Source: Enterobacter cloacae
Lineage (GTDB): Bacteria > Pseudomonadota > Gammaproteobacteria > Enterobacterales > Enterobacteriaceae
Direction of reading: 5' to 3'
Length of the DNA: 64,000 nt
Assembly: GCF_011078175.1 (NCBI RefSeq)
Contig: NZ_JAALCJ010000006.1
Span: forward strand, 1 to 64,000
This document shows, piece by piece, positions 35,439 through 47,039 of the stretch; position 1 is the stretch's first letter, and the number at the start of each line of letters is the position of its first letter. The position numbers and the translations under genes were made by a program. The notes beneath the pieces were generated by a model. That model was not told where the DNA came from. It was given only the letters and a program-made list of their open reading frames with translations, and ran no database searches.

Positions 35439-35934
35439 AATAATGAAAAACCTTTCTTCGTGTGTATAACATAAATCAGGCAACAGAATAATTGATTTTG
35501 GTTCTGATATCTACCCACCCTGCCATTTTGACATTATTGTAATTGTTTTAGAATATCCCGTTAATATAACCCCTAAATATATGTCTGTTTTAATGCGTAA
35601 TATACCGCCCTCGACCCGACCAAAAGCCCCTGTTTAAAACAGTTCAAAAAACCGCCTCCAAACTCCCGTAGAACAGATGTTTCACGCGCGTACCGATAAA
35701 CTAATCCATTGATTTATTTTAACAAAACAGGGACGAGGGGAGAAAATAACGAAGCGCGCAAAAAACGCACAACTTTAGAGAATTTTATGGCTAAAGTGCT
35801 TTCAAATAAAAATTAATCACTACTTGTTAGTTAAAAGCCAGAGATATACGCTATACACTCAAAACAAACCAACCTAAAGCACTAAAGGCCGCAGGTAAAA
35901 TGCCACTTTTCTGTTCTGTTCGAGGAGTTCAGAC
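35439..35934. promoter_or_regulatory. AT-rich divergent region, stpA / alaE
   Basis: About 500 bases without a convincing gene, much richer in A and T than the surroundings, carrying the stpA and alaE promoters. Such DNA is a natural H-NS/StpA target. No RNA gene was recognised in it. Confidence 0.6.
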
Positions 35935-36384
35935 ATGTTCTCACCGCAGTCTCGCCTGCGCCATGCGGTAGCGGATACGTTCGCGATGGTCGTTTACTGT
36001 TCCGTCGTGAATATGCTGATTGAAATTTTCCTGTCGGGAATGTCCTTTGAGCAATCCCTCTCGTCGCGCCTGGTAGCCATTCCGGTGAATATCATGATTG
36101 CCTGGCCGTACGGCCTGTATCGCGATGCAGTGATGCGTTTAGCCCGGCGTATTAGCCCGGCGGGTTGGGCAAAAAACCTGGCGGACGTGCTGGCTTACGT
36201 GACGTTCCAGTCCCCGGTGTACGTGGTTATTTTGCTGACGGTGGGCGCAGACTGGCATCAAATCGCCGCCGCGGTAAGTTCAAATATTGTGGTATCCATG
36301 CTGATGGGTGCGGTGTACGGTTACTTTCTTGACTACTGCCGCCGCCTGTTTAAAGTCAGCCCTTATAGCCAGGCAAAAGCGTAA
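35935..36384 (+). CDS. alaE: AlaE, L-alanine exporter
   Basis: The 149-residue inner membrane protein has about four transmembrane helices and matches E. coli AlaE (YgaW) along its length: [44 protein letters not shown] and [13 protein letters not shown]. It exports L-alanine by proton exchange, protecting cells against excess alanine released from peptides. It lies downstream of a long AT-rich region and is convergent with ygaC across a hairpin. Confidence 0.95.
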   Translation: MFSPQSRLRHAVADTFAMVVYCSVVNMLIEIFLSGMSFEQSLSSRLVAIPVNIMIAWPYGLYRDAVMRLARRISPAGWAKNLADVLAYVTFQSPVYVVILLTVGADWHQIAAAVSSNIVVSMLMGAVYGYFLDYCRRLFKVSPYSQAKA

Positions 36385-36390
36385 GGTAAG

Positions 36391-36412
36391 GCGACTGGCC
36401 TCTGCCAGTCGC
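36391..36412. terminator. Hairpin between convergent alaE and ygaC
   Basis: A perfect 9-bp stem GCGACTGGC / GCCAGTCGC with a 4-nt loop, 6 bases after the alaE stop and 4 before the ygaC stop. Probably a bidirectional terminator. Confidence 0.75.
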
Positions 36413-36416
36413 TGAG

Positions 36417-36761
36417 TTATTGTACGTCTCCGAACAGTCCTTTCAGGAAACGCTCCAGCGCCATACGCGAGCTGAAGCCGTGCGGAATACCATAATGTTC
36501 ATGCCTCTCGCCGCCTAAATAGAGCGGAAATTGCTGATAATGATCGCAGGTTTTAATTTCCGAGGCGGGCTCAGCAAATGACAGGCTTCTGTCTTTGAGT
36601 GTCGGGTGAATAATGAGAGCCGTACGCCCCATTCTTGCTTCACGGTTGACGTAAACATAATTCTCACCACGGCGATATCCGTACGCTTTTGATGTTACCT
36701 CATCCATGGTGAACCCTTCTTTTTCAAGAACGCGCGCCACCTCATCGGGTCGTAAATACAT
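36417..36761 (-). CDS. ygaC: YgaC, DUF2002 family
   Basis: The 114-residue cytoplasmic protein is equivalent to E. coli YgaC by position and sequence ([53 protein letters not shown]). The function is unknown. No membrane segment is seen. It is divergent from ygaM. Confidence 0.92.
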   Translation of the reverse strand: MYLRPDEVARVLEKEGFTMDEVTSKAYGYRRGENYVYVNREARMGRTALIIHPTLKDRSLSFAEPASEIKTCDHYQQFPLYLGGERHEHYGIPHGFSSRMALERFLKGLFGDVQ

Positions 36762-36919
36762 ATCTTTTCCTCATTATCATTCCTGCCCGGCAACCTTACA
36801 GTATTCAGCATTAGCAGGGCTTTCAGAATATTCCATAAACTGCCTGATAAGCCGTGACTCGCTTCAGATATTACTTTTCTGGACTAAACTAAACGGGAAC
36901 ACAAATTATGGAGGATCGT

Positions 36920-37246
36920 ATGTTTAACAGACCGAACCGAAACGATATTAATGACGACACGCAGGATATTCGTAACGATGTCAGCCAATTAGCGGACACG
37001 CTGGAAGCCGTATTGAAATCCTGGGGCTCTGACGCGAAGGACGAAGCAGATGCCGCGAAACGTAAGGCTCAGTCTCTGCTGCGTGAAACGCGGGCAAGAA
37101 TGAATGGCCGCTCACGTACCACTCAGGCGGCCTGCGATATGGCCAGCTGCGCCACCACCTTCGTACGTGAAAAACCGCTTTGTACGCTGGGAACGGTCGC
37201 GGCGGTCGGGATTTTTGTCGGTGCCCTGCTTAGTCTGCGTAAGTAA
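36920..37246 (+). CDS. ygaM: YgaM, DUF883/ElaB-family membrane-anchored protein
   Basis: The 108-residue protein starts at ATG 36920, 5 bases after GGAGG; the ATG 12 bases earlier lies before that site. A long amphipathic helical region (residues 10-80, heptad-like LADTLEAVLKSWG) leads to a C-terminal membrane helix (LGTVAAVGIFVGALLSLRK), the layout of the YqjD/ElaB/YgaM family of tail-anchored ribosome-associated proteins made in stationary phase. A strong terminator follows. Confidence 0.93.
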   Translation: MFNRPNRNDINDDTQDIRNDVSQLADTLEAVLKSWGSDAKDEADAAKRKAQSLLRETRARMNGRSRTTQAACDMASCATTFVREKPLCTLGTVAAVGIFVGALLSLRK

Positions 37247-37258
37247 GCGCGCGTTCTT

Positions 37259-37289
37259 AGCCCCGGTAGCCTCAGGCGCCGGGGCTTTT
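37259..37289 (+). terminator. Rho-independent terminator of ygaM
   Basis: Stem AGCCCCGG / CCGGGGCT (37259-37266 with 37279-37286) encloses a second small GCC/GGC stem and is followed by TTTT. Clear intrinsic terminator before the nrd operon. Confidence 0.9.
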
Positions 37290-37368
37290 CTTTGCCTGAT
37301 AGCCTGAAAAAACCGCACAGCCCGCCCTGCCCCGCCAGGCTCATCATTGGGGCCTTATCAACCTGAAT

Positions 37369-37384
37369 TTCCCATATCTTGTGT
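37369..37384 (+). promoter_or_regulatory. NrdR box 1 upstream of nrdH
   Basis: TTCCCATATCTTGTGT matches the 16-bp NrdR-box pattern (acaCwAtATaTwGtgt) at most positions, with the conserved C at 4 and G at 13. Its start is exactly 31 bp from that of box 2, the three-turn spacing expected for NrdR. Confidence 0.82.
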
Positions 37385-37399
37385 GGTTGAAACTTATCC

Positions 37400-37415
37400 C
37401 AACTACATCTAGTAT
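37400..37415 (+). promoter_or_regulatory. NrdR box 2 upstream of nrdH
   Basis: CAACTACATCTAGTAT keeps the box core (C4, A6, A8, T9, T11, G13). With box 1 it forms the paired site for the ATP/dATP-sensing repressor NrdR, 75 bp before the nrdH start. Confidence 0.82.
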
Positions 37416-37489
37416 TCCCTTTAGCAAGACAGACACAACATGACGCGTTTACTCGCGCCGTCCTCTCATTCTAAATGGAAATACGAATC

Positions 37490-37729
37490 ATGAGCATTAT
37501 TATTTACACTCGTAACGATTGTGTTCAGTGCCACGCCACGAAACGGGCGATGGAGAGCCGCGGCGTGGCATTTGAAATGGTCAATATTGATCAGGTGCCC
37601 GACGCGGCAGACATCCTCCGCGCGCAGGGTTTCCGTCAGCTGCCGGTGGTGGTTGCCGGTGAGACCAGCTGGTCGGGCTTTCGCCCGGATATGATCAATC
37701 GTCTTGCCGCGCAGGGCGTCAGTGCATGA
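37490..37729 (+). CDS. nrdH: NrdH, glutaredoxin-like reductant of NrdEF
   Basis: This 79-residue redoxin has the active site CVQC and the family motifs [25 protein letters not shown] and [12 protein letters not shown]. It passes electrons from thioredoxin reductase to the class Ib ribonucleotide reductase. ATG 37490 fits the family's N-terminus; an in-frame ATG 15 bases earlier would add MEIRI. It is the first gene of nrdHIEF, overlapping nrdI by 4 bases. Confidence 0.95.
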   Translation: MSIIIYTRNDCVQCHATKRAMESRGVAFEMVNIDQVPDAADILRAQGFRQLPVVVAGETSWSGFRPDMINRLAAQGVSA

Positions 37730-38136
37730 GCACGCTGGTCTATTTTTCCAGCAGCTCGGAAAACACGCTTCGGTTTATGGAGCGTCTCGGGCTGCCCGCG
37801 ATACGCATTCCGCTGAACGATCGGGAGCGTATTCAGGTAGACGAACCTTACATTCTGGTGGTGCCAAGCTATGGCGGTGGCGGCACGGCGGGGGCGGTGC
37901 CTCGTCAGGCGATCCGCTTTCTGAACGACCCCCATAACCGCCAGCTGATTCGCGGCGTGATCGCGTCAGGCAATCGCAACTTTGGCGAGGCCTTTGCCCG
38001 CGCCGGGGATGTCATCTCTCAAAAATGCGGCGTGCCGTATCTCTATCGTTTTGAACTGATGGGGACACAGCAGGACGTAGAGAACGTGCGTAAAGGAGTG
38101 AACGAATTTTGGCTACGACAACCGCAGAACGCGTGA
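37726..38136 (+). CDS. nrdI: NrdI, flavodoxin-like activator of NrdF
   Basis: The 136-residue flavodoxin-fold protein has [19 protein letters not shown] at the FMN phosphate loop, [13 protein letters not shown] and [19 protein letters not shown]. It supplies oxidant to assemble the dimanganese-tyrosyl cofactor of NrdF, useful under iron limitation and oxidative stress. Its start overlaps the nrdH stop; its end overlaps nrdE by 28 bases. Confidence 0.95.
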   Translation: MSTLVYFSSSSENTLRFMERLGLPAIRIPLNDRERIQVDEPYILVVPSYGGGGTAGAVPRQAIRFLNDPHNRQLIRGVIASGNRNFGEAFARAGDVISQKCGVPYLYRFELMGTQQDVENVRKGVNEFWLRQPQNA

Positions 38137-40253
38137 TTCAGGCGACGCCGGATTACCACGCATTAAACGCCATGCTAAACCTCTATGACCGGGAGGGGCG
38201 CATTCAGTTTGGCAAAGATCGCGAGGCGGTGGAGGCTTTTTTCGCCGCCCACGTCCGTCCAAACAGCGTCGTTTTTGGCAGCCAGCAGGAACGTCTCGAC
38301 TGGCTGGTTAAAGAGGGCTATTACGAGGAGCGCGTGTTGACCCGCTACGACCGCGCCTTCGTGGTGACGCTTTTCGAGCGCGCGCATGCCAGCGGTTTTC
38401 GTTTCCAGACCTTCCTCGGCGCGTGGAAGTACTACACCAGCTACACCCTGAAAACCTTTGACGGCAAACGCTATTTAGAAAGCTTTGAAGATCGGGTGGT
38501 GATGGTGGCGCTGACGCTGGCGCAGGGCGATGAAGTGCTGGCCGAAAGACTCACCCAGGAGATCCTCTCCGGCCGCTTCCAGCCCGCCACGCCAACGTTC
38601 CTTAACTGCGGCAAAGCCCAGCGCGGCGAGCTGGTCTCCTGCTTCCTGCTGCGTATTGAAGACAATATGGAGTCGATTGGCCGTGCGGTGAATTCGGCGC
38701 TACAGCTTTCCAAACGCGGCGGTGGCGTGGCGTTTCTTCTGTCGAACCTGCGGGAAGCGGGCGCGCCGATTAAGCGCATCGAAAACCAGTCCTCCGGCGT
38801 TATACCGGTGATGAAGATGCTGGAAGATGCCTTCTCATACGCCAACCAGCTTGGCGCACGTCAGGGCGCGGGCGCGGTTTATCTGCACGCGCACCACCCG
38901 GACATTCTGCGTTTTCTGGATACCAAACGTGAAAACGCCGACGAAAAGATCCGCATCAAAACCCTGTCGCTCGGCGTGGTGATCCCGGATATCACGTTTA
39001 AGCTGGCTAAAGAGAATGCCGACATGGCGCTCTTCTCGCCGTATGACGTTGAGCGTATTTACGGTAAAGCCTTTGGCGAGGTGGCAATAAGCGAGCTGTA
39101 CGACGAGCTGGTGGCCGACGATCGCATTCGCAAAAAAACCATCAACGCCCGCGATTTCTTCCAGACGCTGGCTGAAATTCAGTTTGAGTCCGGCTATCCG
39201 TACATCATGTACGAGGATACGGTGAACCGCGCCAACCCGATTGCCGGGCGCATCAACATGAGCAATCTGTGCTCGGAGATTTTGCAGGTCAACAGCGCGT
39301 CCAGCTACGACGAGAATCTGGACTATGCGGACGTGGGCAAGGATATCTCCTGTAACCTCGGGTCGCTGAATATTGCCCACACCATGGATTCGCCCGATTT
39401 TGGCCGCACGGTGGAGACTGCCATTCGCGGGCTGACGGCGGTATCGGACATGAGCCATATCCGCAGCGTGCCGTCCATTGAGGCGGGCAACGCGGCGTCG
39501 CACGCCATCGGCCTTGGGCAGATGAACCTGCACGGCTATCTGGCGCGGGAAGGCATCGCCTACGGCAGCCCGGAGGGACTGGATTTCACGAATCTCTATT
39601 TCTACACCATCGCCTGGCATGCGCTGCATACCTCGATGAGGCTGGCGCGCGAGCGCAACCAGCGGTTCGCAGGCTTTGAGCGATCGCGCTACGCCAGCGG
39701 AGAGTATTTCAGCCAGTATCTGGAAGGCGACTGGCAGCCGAAAACCGAAAAAGTACGCGCGCTGTTCGAGCGTGCCGGCATCACCCTGCCGACGCGCGAG
39801 ATGTGGCAGCAGCTGCGTGACGATGTGATGCGCTACGGCATTTATAACCAGAACCTTCAGGCGGTGCCGCCGACGGGCTCCATTTCTTATATCAATCACG
39901 CCACGTCGAGCATCCACCCGATCGTGTCGAAGATTGAAATCCGTAAGGAAGGCAAAACCGGGCGCGTCTACTACCCCGCCCCGTTTATGACCAACGAGAA
40001 TCTGGCTCTGTACCAGGACGCCTATGAGATCGGGCCGGAGAAGATCATTGATACCTACGCCGAGGCGACGAAACATGTGGATCAGGGGCTATCGCTGACG
40101 CTCTTCTTCCCGGATACCGCCACTACGCGGGATATCAATAAAGCGCAGATCTACGCCTGGAAGAAAGGCATCAAAACGCTGTACTACATTCGCCTGCGCC
40201 AGCTTGCGCTGGAAGGCACCGAAATTGAAGGCTGCGTGTCCTGCGCGCTGTAA
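38109..40253 (+). CDS. nrdE: NrdE, class Ib ribonucleotide reductase alpha subunit
   Basis: The 714-residue catalytic subunit reduces ribonucleoside diphosphates to deoxy forms. It starts at TTG 38109 inside nrdI, giving MATTTAERV as in E. coli. Visible are [18 protein letters not shown] (active-site Cys region), [27 protein letters not shown] with the catalytic Cys, [12 protein letters not shown] and the C-terminal redox pair in EGCVSCAL. The short N-terminus lacks the ATP cone of class Ia enzymes. It is followed 9 bases later by nrdF. Confidence 0.96.
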   Translation: MATTTAERVIQATPDYHALNAMLNLYDREGRIQFGKDREAVEAFFAAHVRPNSVVFGSQQERLDWLVKEGYYEERVLTRYDRAFVVTLFERAHASGFRFQTFLGAWKYYTSYTLKTFDGKRYLESFEDRVVMVALTLAQGDEVLAERLTQEILSGRFQPATPTFLNCGKAQRGELVSCFLLRIEDNMESIGRAVNSALQLSKRGGGVAFLLSNLREAGAPIKRIENQSSGVIPVMKMLEDAFSYANQLGARQGAGAVYLHAHHPDILRFLDTKRENADEKIRIKTLSLGVVIPDITFKLAKENADMALFSPYDVERIYGKAFGEVAISELYDELVADDRIRKKTINARDFFQTLAEIQFESGYPYIMYEDTVNRANPIAGRINMSNLCSEILQVNSASSYDENLDYADVGKDISCNLGSLNIAHTMDSPDFGRTVETAIRGLTAVSDMSHIRSVPSIEAGNAASHAIGLGQMNLHGYLAREGIAYGSPEGLDFTNLYFYTIAWHALHTSMRLARERNQRFAGFERSRYASGEYFSQYLEGDWQPKTEKVRALFERAGITLPTREMWQQLRDDVMRYGIYNQNLQAVPPTGSISYINHATSSIHPIVSKIEIRKEGKTGRVYYPAPFMTNENLALYQDAYEIGPEKIIDTYAEATKHVDQGLSLTLFFPDTATTRDINKAQIYAWKKGIKTLYYIRLRQLALEGTEIEGCVSCAL

Positions 40254-41222
<969 letters not shown>

Positions 41223-41313
41223 TGAATGAATTAACGTTCATTAATTAACTCTGCATTTCATTATTTCCAGCCAAATATTCCACCAGGTACTACACTGTAA
41301 TTTCCCCGTCATA

Positions 41314-41342
41314 TTCGCCTGAATCACACCGATTCAGGCGAA
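41314..41342 (+). terminator. Terminator hairpin of nrdHIEF
   Basis: Perfect 12-bp stem TTCGCCTGAATC / GATTCAGGCGAA with a 5-nt loop, followed by a short ATTT run. Strongest hairpin of the nrdF-proV region. Confidence 0.8.
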
Positions 41343-41459
41343 ATTTCCCCATGCAGCAGCAAAAAATTGAGAAAAATTCAAACCGCCCTCAGCCCTTTAT
41401 TCATGGGAAATTCAGCCGTTTCGCTTGCGGCAAAATTCCAGCCTCAGACCGGACCAGGG

Positions 41460-41487
41460 TTGTCTCAGATTCTGAGTATGTTAGGGT
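41460..41487 (+). promoter_or_regulatory. proU main (P2-type) promoter
   Basis: TTGTCT, a 16-bp spacer and TAGGGT match closely the sigma-70/38 promoter of E. coli proU as recalled (TTGCCT...TAGGGT in the same flanking sequence). It would give a short 5' leader of about 60 bases before proV. Confidence 0.78.
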
Positions 41488-41555
41488 AATGCCAGTTAAC
41501 TATTTACCATGGTAATCATATCGACATAAACAAATAACAGGACACTCTCTATTGC

Positions 41556-42758
41556 ATGGCAATTAAATTAGAAGTGAAAAATCTTTATAAAGTATTTGGC
41601 GAGCACCCGCAGCGTGCTTTCAAATATATTGAGAAAGGCCTTTCGAAAGAGCAAATTCTGGAAAAAACCGGGCTATCGCTTGGCGTTAAAGACGCCAGTC
41701 TGGCCATTGAAGAAGGCGAGATTTTTGTCATCATGGGATTATCCGGTTCGGGTAAATCCACTATGGTTCGCCTTCTCAATCGCCTGATTGAACCCACCCG
41801 CGGACAGGTGCTGATTGACGGCGTTGATATCGCCAGAATATCAGACGCAGAACTCCGCGAGGTGCGCAGAAAGAAAATTGCGATGGTATTTCAGTCATTT
41901 GCGCTGATGCCACATATGACGGTACTCGATAATACCGCTTTTGGCATGGAATTAGCCGGCACGCCAGCACAGGAGCGTCAGGAAAAAGCGCTTGATGCAC
42001 TGCGCCAGGTCGGGCTGGAAAATTATGCGCATGCGTATCCGGATGAACTCTCCGGCGGTATGCGTCAGCGTGTGGGATTAGCGCGCGCATTAGCGATTAA
42101 TCCGGACATTTTATTAATGGACGAAGCCTTCTCTGCGCTCGATCCCTTAATTCGCACCGAGATGCAGGATGAGCTGGTAAAATTACAGGCCAAACATCAG
42201 CGCACCATTGTTTTTATTTCTCACGATCTGGATGAAGCCATGCGTATTGGTGACCGTATCGCCATTATGCAAAATGGTGAAGTGGTGCAGGTCGGCACAC
42301 CGGATGAAATTCTCAATAATCCGGCGAATGATTATGTGCGCACCTTCTTCCGCGGCGTGGATATTAGCCACGTATTCAGTGCGAAGGATATTGCCCGTCG
42401 AACACCAAACGGCATTATTCGAAAAACGCCAGGTTTTGGCCCGCGCTCCGCGCTGAAGCTGTTGCAGGACGAAGACCGTGAATACGGTTATCTGGTTGAA
42501 CGCGGCAATAAATTTGTCGGCGTTGTCTCCATCGACTCCCTGAAAACCGCCCTGAGCGAAAACCAGGGAATCGATGCGGCGTTGATTGACGCTCCGCTTG
42601 CCGTGGACGCCGAAACGCCGCTCAGCGAGTTGCTCTCTCACGTGGGTCAGGCGCCGTGCGCGGTGCCGGTCGTCGGTGAAGAACAACAGTACGTTGGCAT
42701 CATCTCAAAACGGATGCTGCTACAGGCTTTAGATCGCGAGGGGACAAACAATGGCTGA
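41556..42758 (+). CDS. proV: ProV, glycine betaine/proline ABC transporter ATPase
   Basis: The 400-residue cytoplasmic ATPase drives ProU uptake of glycine betaine and proline betaine under osmotic stress. Walker [11 protein letters not shown]-loop [13 protein letters not shown], signature [15 protein letters not shown], Walker [15 protein letters not shown] and H-loop FISHD are present, then two CBS domains (about 280-395) thought to sense ionic strength. The first several hundred bases are AT-rich relative to the rest, as expected for the H-NS-binding element. It overlaps proW by 8 bases. Confidence 0.96.
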   Translation: MAIKLEVKNLYKVFGEHPQRAFKYIEKGLSKEQILEKTGLSLGVKDASLAIEEGEIFVIMGLSGSGKSTMVRLLNRLIEPTRGQVLIDGVDIARISDAELREVRRKKIAMVFQSFALMPHMTVLDNTAFGMELAGTPAQERQEKALDALRQVGLENYAHAYPDELSGGMRQRVGLARALAINPDILLMDEAFSALDPLIRTEMQDELVKLQAKHQRTIVFISHDLDEAMRIGDRIAIMQNGEVVQVGTPDEILNNPANDYVRTFFRGVDISHVFSAKDIARRTPNGIIRKTPGFGPRSALKLLQDEDREYGYLVERGNKFVGVVSIDSLKTALSENQGIDAALIDAPLAVDAETPLSELLSHVGQAPCAVPVVGEEQQYVGIISKRMLLQALDREGTNNG

Positions 42759-43815
42759 TCAATCAAACCCATGGGGCACCACTGAAGCAGCGGACAGCGC
42801 GGCGCAATCTGCCGATGCGTGGGGGTCCACGCCAGCGCCTGCCGATGGCGGCGGCTCGGCAGACTGGCTCAACAGCGCACCCGCGCCTGCCCCAGAGCAT
42901 TTCAATATTATGGATCCGTTCCACAAAACGCTGATCCCGCTGGATAGCTGGGTAACGGAGGGGATCGACTGGGTCGTTACCCACTTCCGCCCGGTGTTCC
43001 AGGGGATCCGCATCCCGGTGGATTACATCCTGAACGGCTTCCAGCAGCTGATGCTGGGCATGCCCGCGCCGGTGGCGATTATTCTGTTCTCGCTGATCGC
43101 ATGGCAGTTTGGCAGCGCGGGTATGGGGATCGCCACGCTCATCTCCCTGATTGCCATCGGCGCGATTGGCGCGTGGTCTCAGGCGATGATCACCCTGGCG
43201 CTGGTGCTGACCGCCCTGCTGTTCTGCGTGGTGATCGGCCTGCCGATGGGGATCTGGCTGGCGCGCAGCCCCCGGGCCGCGAAGATTATCCGCCCGCTGC
43301 TGGATGCGATGCAGACCACGCCAGCGTTCGTTTACCTGGTGCCTATCGTGATGCTGTTCGGCATCGGTAACGTACCGGGGGTGGTCGTGACCATTATCTT
43401 CGCCCTGCCGCCAATTATTCGCCTGACCATTCTGGGCATTAACCAGGTGCCTGCGGATCTGATAGAGGCATCGCGCTCGTTCGGCGCCAGCCCGCGTCAG
43501 ATGCTGTTTAAGGTTCAGCTTCCGCTCGCGATGCCGACCATTATGGCAGGCGTTAACCAGACGCTGATGCTGGCGCTGTCGATGGTGGTGATCGCCTCGA
43601 TGATTGCCGTTGGCGGGTTAGGTCAGATGGTACTGCGCGGCATTGGCCGTCTCGATATGGGGCTGGCGACCGTCGGCGGCGTCGGGATTGTGATCCTTGC
43701 CATTATTCTTGACCGCCTGACCCAGGCTGTCGGTCGTGATTCACGCAGTCGCGGCAACCGTCGCTGGTATACCACCGGCCCTGTCGGGTTACTCACCCGC
43801 CCATTTACAAAATAA
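42751..43815 (+). CDS. proW: ProW, glycine betaine ABC permease
   Basis: The 354-residue permease has the family's long N-terminal extension (about 100 residues rich in A, S, G and P) before the membrane domain with about seven helices. The EAA loop is [30 protein letters not shown]. It forms the membrane channel of ProU with ProV and ProX. The start overlaps proV. Confidence 0.96.
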   Translation: MADQSNPWGTTEAADSAAQSADAWGSTPAPADGGGSADWLNSAPAPAPEHFNIMDPFHKTLIPLDSWVTEGIDWVVTHFRPVFQGIRIPVDYILNGFQQLMLGMPAPVAIILFSLIAWQFGSAGMGIATLISLIAIGAIGAWSQAMITLALVLTALLFCVVIGLPMGIWLARSPRAAKIIRPLLDAMQTTPAFVYLVPIVMLFGIGNVPGVVVTIIFALPPIIRLTILGINQVPADLIEASRSFGASPRQMLFKVQLPLAMPTIMAGVNQTLMLALSMVVIASMIAVGGLGQMVLRGIGRLDMGLATVGGVGIVILAIILDRLTQAVGRDSRSRGNRRWYTTGPVGLLTRPFTK

Positions 43816-43824
43816 GGAACAACG

Positions 43825-44820
43825 ATGCGACATAACGTACTTTTTGCCACAGCGTTTGCGACCCTTGTCTCCACCAGCGCTGTTGCCGCTGACCTGCCGG
43901 GCAAAGGCATTACCGTACAGCCGGTACAGAGCACTATTTCGGAAGAGTCCTTCCAGACCCAGATTGTCAGCCGTGCGCTGGAGAAACTGGGCTATACGGT
44001 GAATACCGCCAGCGAAGTGGATTACAACGTGGGCTATACCTCCATTGCCTCCGGCGATGCCACCTTTACCGCCGTGAACTGGCAACCGCTGCACGACGAC
44101 ATGTATGCCGCCGCAGGCGGTGACAAGAAATTCTACCGCGAAGGCACCTTCGTGACCGGCGCTGCGCAGGGATATCTGATCGACAAGAAAACCGCCGATA
44201 AGTATCACATCACCAATATTGAACAGCTGAAAGATCCGAAGATCGCAAAACTGTTTGATACTAACGGTGACGGTAAAGCCGACATGATGGGCTGCTCGCC
44301 GGGCTGGGGCTGTGAAGCGGTGATTAACCACCAGAACAACGCCTTCGATCTGGCGAAGACCGTCGACGTGAGCCACGGCAATTACTCTGCGATGATGGCC
44401 GACACCATCGCCCGCTTTAAAGAAGGCAAGCCGGTGATCTACTACACCTGGACACCGTACTGGGTGAGCGACGTGCTGAAGCCGGGTAAAGACGTGGTGT
44501 GGTTGCAGGTGCCCTTCTCCTCCCTGCCAGGCGAGCAGAAAGATATCGACACCAAGCTGCCAAACGGCATGAACTATGGCTTCCCGGTGAACACCATGCA
44601 TATCGTGGCGAACAAAGCCTGGGCCGAGAAAAACCCGGCGGCGGCGAAGCTGTTCTCGGTGATGAAACTGCCGCTGGCAGACATTAACGCGCAGAACGCG
44701 ATGATGCACGCGGGTAAATCATCCGAAGCAGATATCAAAGGCCACGTGGATGGCTGGATCAAAGCCCACCAGCAGCAGTTCGACGGCTGGGTGAAAGAGG
44801 CGCTTGAGGCGCAGAAGTAA
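43825..44820 (+). CDS. proX: ProX, periplasmic glycine betaine-binding protein
   Basis: The 331-residue protein has a signal peptide ([22 protein letters not shown], cleavage before DLPGKG). The mature protein is the OpuAC-type binding protein with [16 protein letters not shown] and the Trp-rich pocket segment [26 protein letters not shown]. It delivers betaines to ProVW. AAGGAACA precedes ATG by a few bases. A palindromic repeat pair follows the stop. Confidence 0.96.
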   Translation: MRHNVLFATAFATLVSTSAVAADLPGKGITVQPVQSTISEESFQTQIVSRALEKLGYTVNTASEVDYNVGYTSIASGDATFTAVNWQPLHDDMYAAAGGDKKFYREGTFVTGAAQGYLIDKKTADKYHITNIEQLKDPKIAKLFDTNGDGKADMMGCSPGWGCEAVINHQNNAFDLAKTVDVSHGNYSAMMADTIARFKEGKPVIYYTWTPYWVSDVLKPGKDVVWLQVPFSSLPGEQKDIDTKLPNGMNYGFPVNTMHIVANKAWAEKNPAAAKLFSVMKLPLADINAQNAMMHAGKSSEADIKGHVDGWIKAHQQQFDGWVKEALEAQK

Positions 44821-44828
44821 AGTACTTT

Positions 44829-44906
44829 CCCCTCACCCCAGCCCTCTCCCTAAGGGAGAGGGTGTAATCGTTCCCTCTCCCTTAGGGAGAGGGTTAGGGT
44901 GAGGGG
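44829..44906. repeat. Interspersed palindromic repeat, head-to-head pair
   Basis: Two copies of the CCCTCACCCC(A/G)GCCCTCTCCC...GGGAGAGGG element face each other across 11 bases just after proX. Each forms its own 9-bp stem, and the pair can form one long stem. It may act as transcript end or RNA stabiliser for proU. Confidence 0.85.
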
Positions 44907-45010
44907 CCTAAACCGCACAAACACACACATAACAATTCCCCAACATTCTCCATCATTGGTTATTATGTTTCCGGAAAAAATAATCACTTAACTCACGATT
45001 CCTGAAACTA

Positions 45011-46195
45011 ATGACAAAAACAGCTCAAGGGCTTAGCCCCGCACTCATCCTTTTAATGTCCGTGGCAACGGGTCTGGCCGTCGCCAGCAACTATTACGCA
45101 CAACCACTGCTCGACACCATCGCACGCGCCTTCAATCTTTCAGCCAGCTCCGCCGGCTTTATTGTCACCGCCGCACAGCTCGGCTATGCGGCTGGGCTGC
45201 TGTTTCTGGTGCCATTAGGCGATATGTTTGAGCGCCGGATGCTTATCGTCTCCATGACGCTGCTGGCGGCCGGCGGGATGTTGATCACTGCCAGCAGCCA
45301 GTCGTTAACGATGATGATTATTGGCACCGCGCTGACGGGGCTGTTCTCGGTGGTGGCGCAGATTCTAGTTCCCCTCGCTGCGACGCTGGCTTCCCCGGAA
45401 AAACGCGGCAAAGTGGTCGGGACCATCATGAGCGGCCTGCTGCTGGGCATCCTGCTGGCGCGAACCGTTGCCGGACTGCTGGCGAGCCTCGGCGGATGGC
45501 GTACCGTTTACTGGGTGGCGAGCGTGCTGATGGTTATCATGGCGCTGGCCCTGTGGCGCGGCCTGCCGAAGGTGAAGCAGGAAAATCACCTGAACTATCC
45601 GCAGCTCCTCGCCTCCGTTTTCAGTCTCTTCACGCGGGATAAACTCCTGCGCACGCGCGCCATTCTGGGGTGTCTCACCTTCGCCAACTTCAGCATCTTA
45701 TGGACGTCGATGGCGTTTCTGCTTGCCGCACCGCCGTTTAATTACTCAGAAGGGGTGATTGGCCTGTTCGGGCTGGCAGGCGCGGCTGGCGCACTGGGCG
45801 CGCGCCCGGCCGGAGGGCTGGCCGACAAAGGTAAATCTCATATGACCACCTCTGCCGGGCTGGTTTTACTCCTGCTCTCCTGGGCGGCCATCTGGTACGG
45901 ACACGTCTCCGTGCTGGCGCTGATTGTCGGTATTCTGGTGCTTGACCTCACCGTGCAGGGCGTGCACATCACCAACCAGACCGTGATTTACCGCGTGAAG
46001 CCGGATGCCCGTAACCGTCTGACGGCCGGGTACATGACCAGCTACTTTATCGGCGGCGCGGCGGGCTCGCTAATCTCAGCATCCGCATGGCAGCATGCGG
46101 GCTGGACGGGCGTGTGCGCCATCGGTGCCATCGTCGCGGCGATAAATCTGCTGGTATGGTGGCGCGGCTATCACCGTCAGGACGCAATTCACTAA
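45011..46195 (+). CDS. MFS transporter (YgaY-like, intact)
   Basis: The 394-residue membrane protein has about 12 helices and belongs to the drug:H+ antiporter-like major facilitators. It shows ATGLAVASNYYAQPLLDTIARAF, QLGYAAGLLFLVPLGDMFERR (motif A), a SPEKRGKVVGTIMSGLLLGILLAR segment and SWAAIWYGHVSVLALIVGILVLDL. In E. coli K-12 the same place between proX and mprA has the degenerate ygaY; here the gene is full length. Substrate unknown. A hairpin (46211-46235) follows. Confidence 0.88.
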   Translation: MTKTAQGLSPALILLMSVATGLAVASNYYAQPLLDTIARAFNLSASSAGFIVTAAQLGYAAGLLFLVPLGDMFERRMLIVSMTLLAAGGMLITASSQSLTMMIIGTALTGLFSVVAQILVPLAATLASPEKRGKVVGTIMSGLLLGILLARTVAGLLASLGGWRTVYWVASVLMVIMALALWRGLPKVKQENHLNYPQLLASVFSLFTRDKLLRTRAILGCLTFANFSILWTSMAFLLAAPPFNYSEGVIGLFGLAGAAGALGARPAGGLADKGKSHMTTSAGLVLLLLSWAAIWYGHVSVLALIVGILVLDLTVQGVHITNQTVIYRVKPDARNRLTAGYMTSYFIGGAAGSLISASAWQHAGWTGVCAIGAIVAAINLLVWWRGYHRQDAIH

Positions 46196-46508
46196 GTTTT
46201 ACATTGCTTTGGCCCCCTGGGGTGTAAAGGGGGCCTGCATCTGTTAAGGTAACGGTAATCATTTATCCCAGAAATTTTACTGTGGGTGACATATTTACTA
46301 CCGGCATGAATAGTTCAGACCCCTGTCCTCACATCCCCTCTTTCGCGGGTACACACCCCACGCTCTCTGTGCTTACCGGGTCACGGATTTACCCGGCGCT
46401 TTCTGATGGTGACATACGTTTGGCGGATATAACCGCACAAATAATTCATTTACATTATTTGTCACTATCGTTACTATATCGGCTGTAATTAATGAGGTTA
46501 TGCCCAAA
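46196..46508. promoter_or_regulatory. MFS-mprA intergenic region
   Basis: About 310 bases without a supported gene. It holds a GGCCCCC / GGGGGCC hairpin (46211-46217 with 46229-46235) and must carry the mprA promoter and EmrR operator near its right end; no operator could be pinned down by eye. Confidence 0.6.
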
Positions 46509-47039
46509 ATGGATAGTTCGTTTACGCCCATTGAACAAATGCTTAAGTTCCGCGCCAGTCGTCATGAGGACTTCCCCTATCAGGAAATCCTGCTGACCCG
46601 CCTGTGCATGCACATGCAGGGTAAGCTGCTGGAAAATCGTAACAAGATGCTGAAAGCGCAAGGGATTAACGAGACGTTGTTTATGGCGTTGATTACGCTG
46701 GAGTCTCAGGAAAATCACAGCATTCAGCCGTCTGAACTGAGCTGCGCGCTGGGCTCTTCCCGTACCAATGCGACCCGTATTGCAGATGAGCTGGAAAAGC
46801 GCGGCTGGATCGAACGCCGTGAAAGCGATAACGATCGCCGCTGCCTGCATCTGCAACTGACCGAGAAAGGTCACGAATTCCTGCGCGAAGTGCTGCCACC
46901 GCAGCACAACTGCCTGCACCAGCTCTGGTCTGCCCTCAGCACCGCCGAGCGCGACCAGCTTGAGCACATTACTCGCAAGCTGCTCACCCGTCTGGACCAG
47001 ATGGATGAAGATGGCGTCATCCTTGAGGCGCTGCGCTAA
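46509..47039 (+). CDS. mprA: MprA (EmrR), MarR-family repressor of emrAB
   Basis: This 176-residue regulator is nearly identical to E. coli MprA through the winged HTH ([51 protein letters not shown]). It represses emrAB and releases DNA on binding uncouplers or hydrophobic drugs. ATG 46509 gives the E. coli N-terminus [12 protein letters not shown]; an ATG 9 bases earlier is too close to the GAGG site. First gene of mprA-emrA-emrB. Confidence 0.96.
   Translation: MDSSFTPIEQMLKFRASRHEDFPYQEILLTRLCMHMQGKLLENRNKMLKAQGINETLFMALITLESQENHSIQPSELSCALGSSRTNATRIADELEKRGWIERRESDNDRRCLHLQLTEKGHEFLREVLPPQHNCLHQLWSALSTAERDQLEHITRKLLTRLDQMDEDGVILEALR

Larger units (their letters stand above)
41223..41555. 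promoter_or_regulatory. nrdF-proV intergenic region with proU control
   Basis: This 333-bp region holds an inverted repeat after nrdF (TAATGAA...TTCATTA, 41221-41247), the nrd terminator hairpin, an AT-rich stretch and the proU promoter at 41460-41487. No gene is seen. The proV 5' end itself is also unusually AT-rich, consistent with the downstream silencing element known for E. coli proU. Confidence 0.75.

Noticed and set aside
46282-46488. A 68-codon plus-strand frame between the MFS gene and mprA
   Set aside because: No ribosome site, no family likeness, and it covers the expected mprA promoter.
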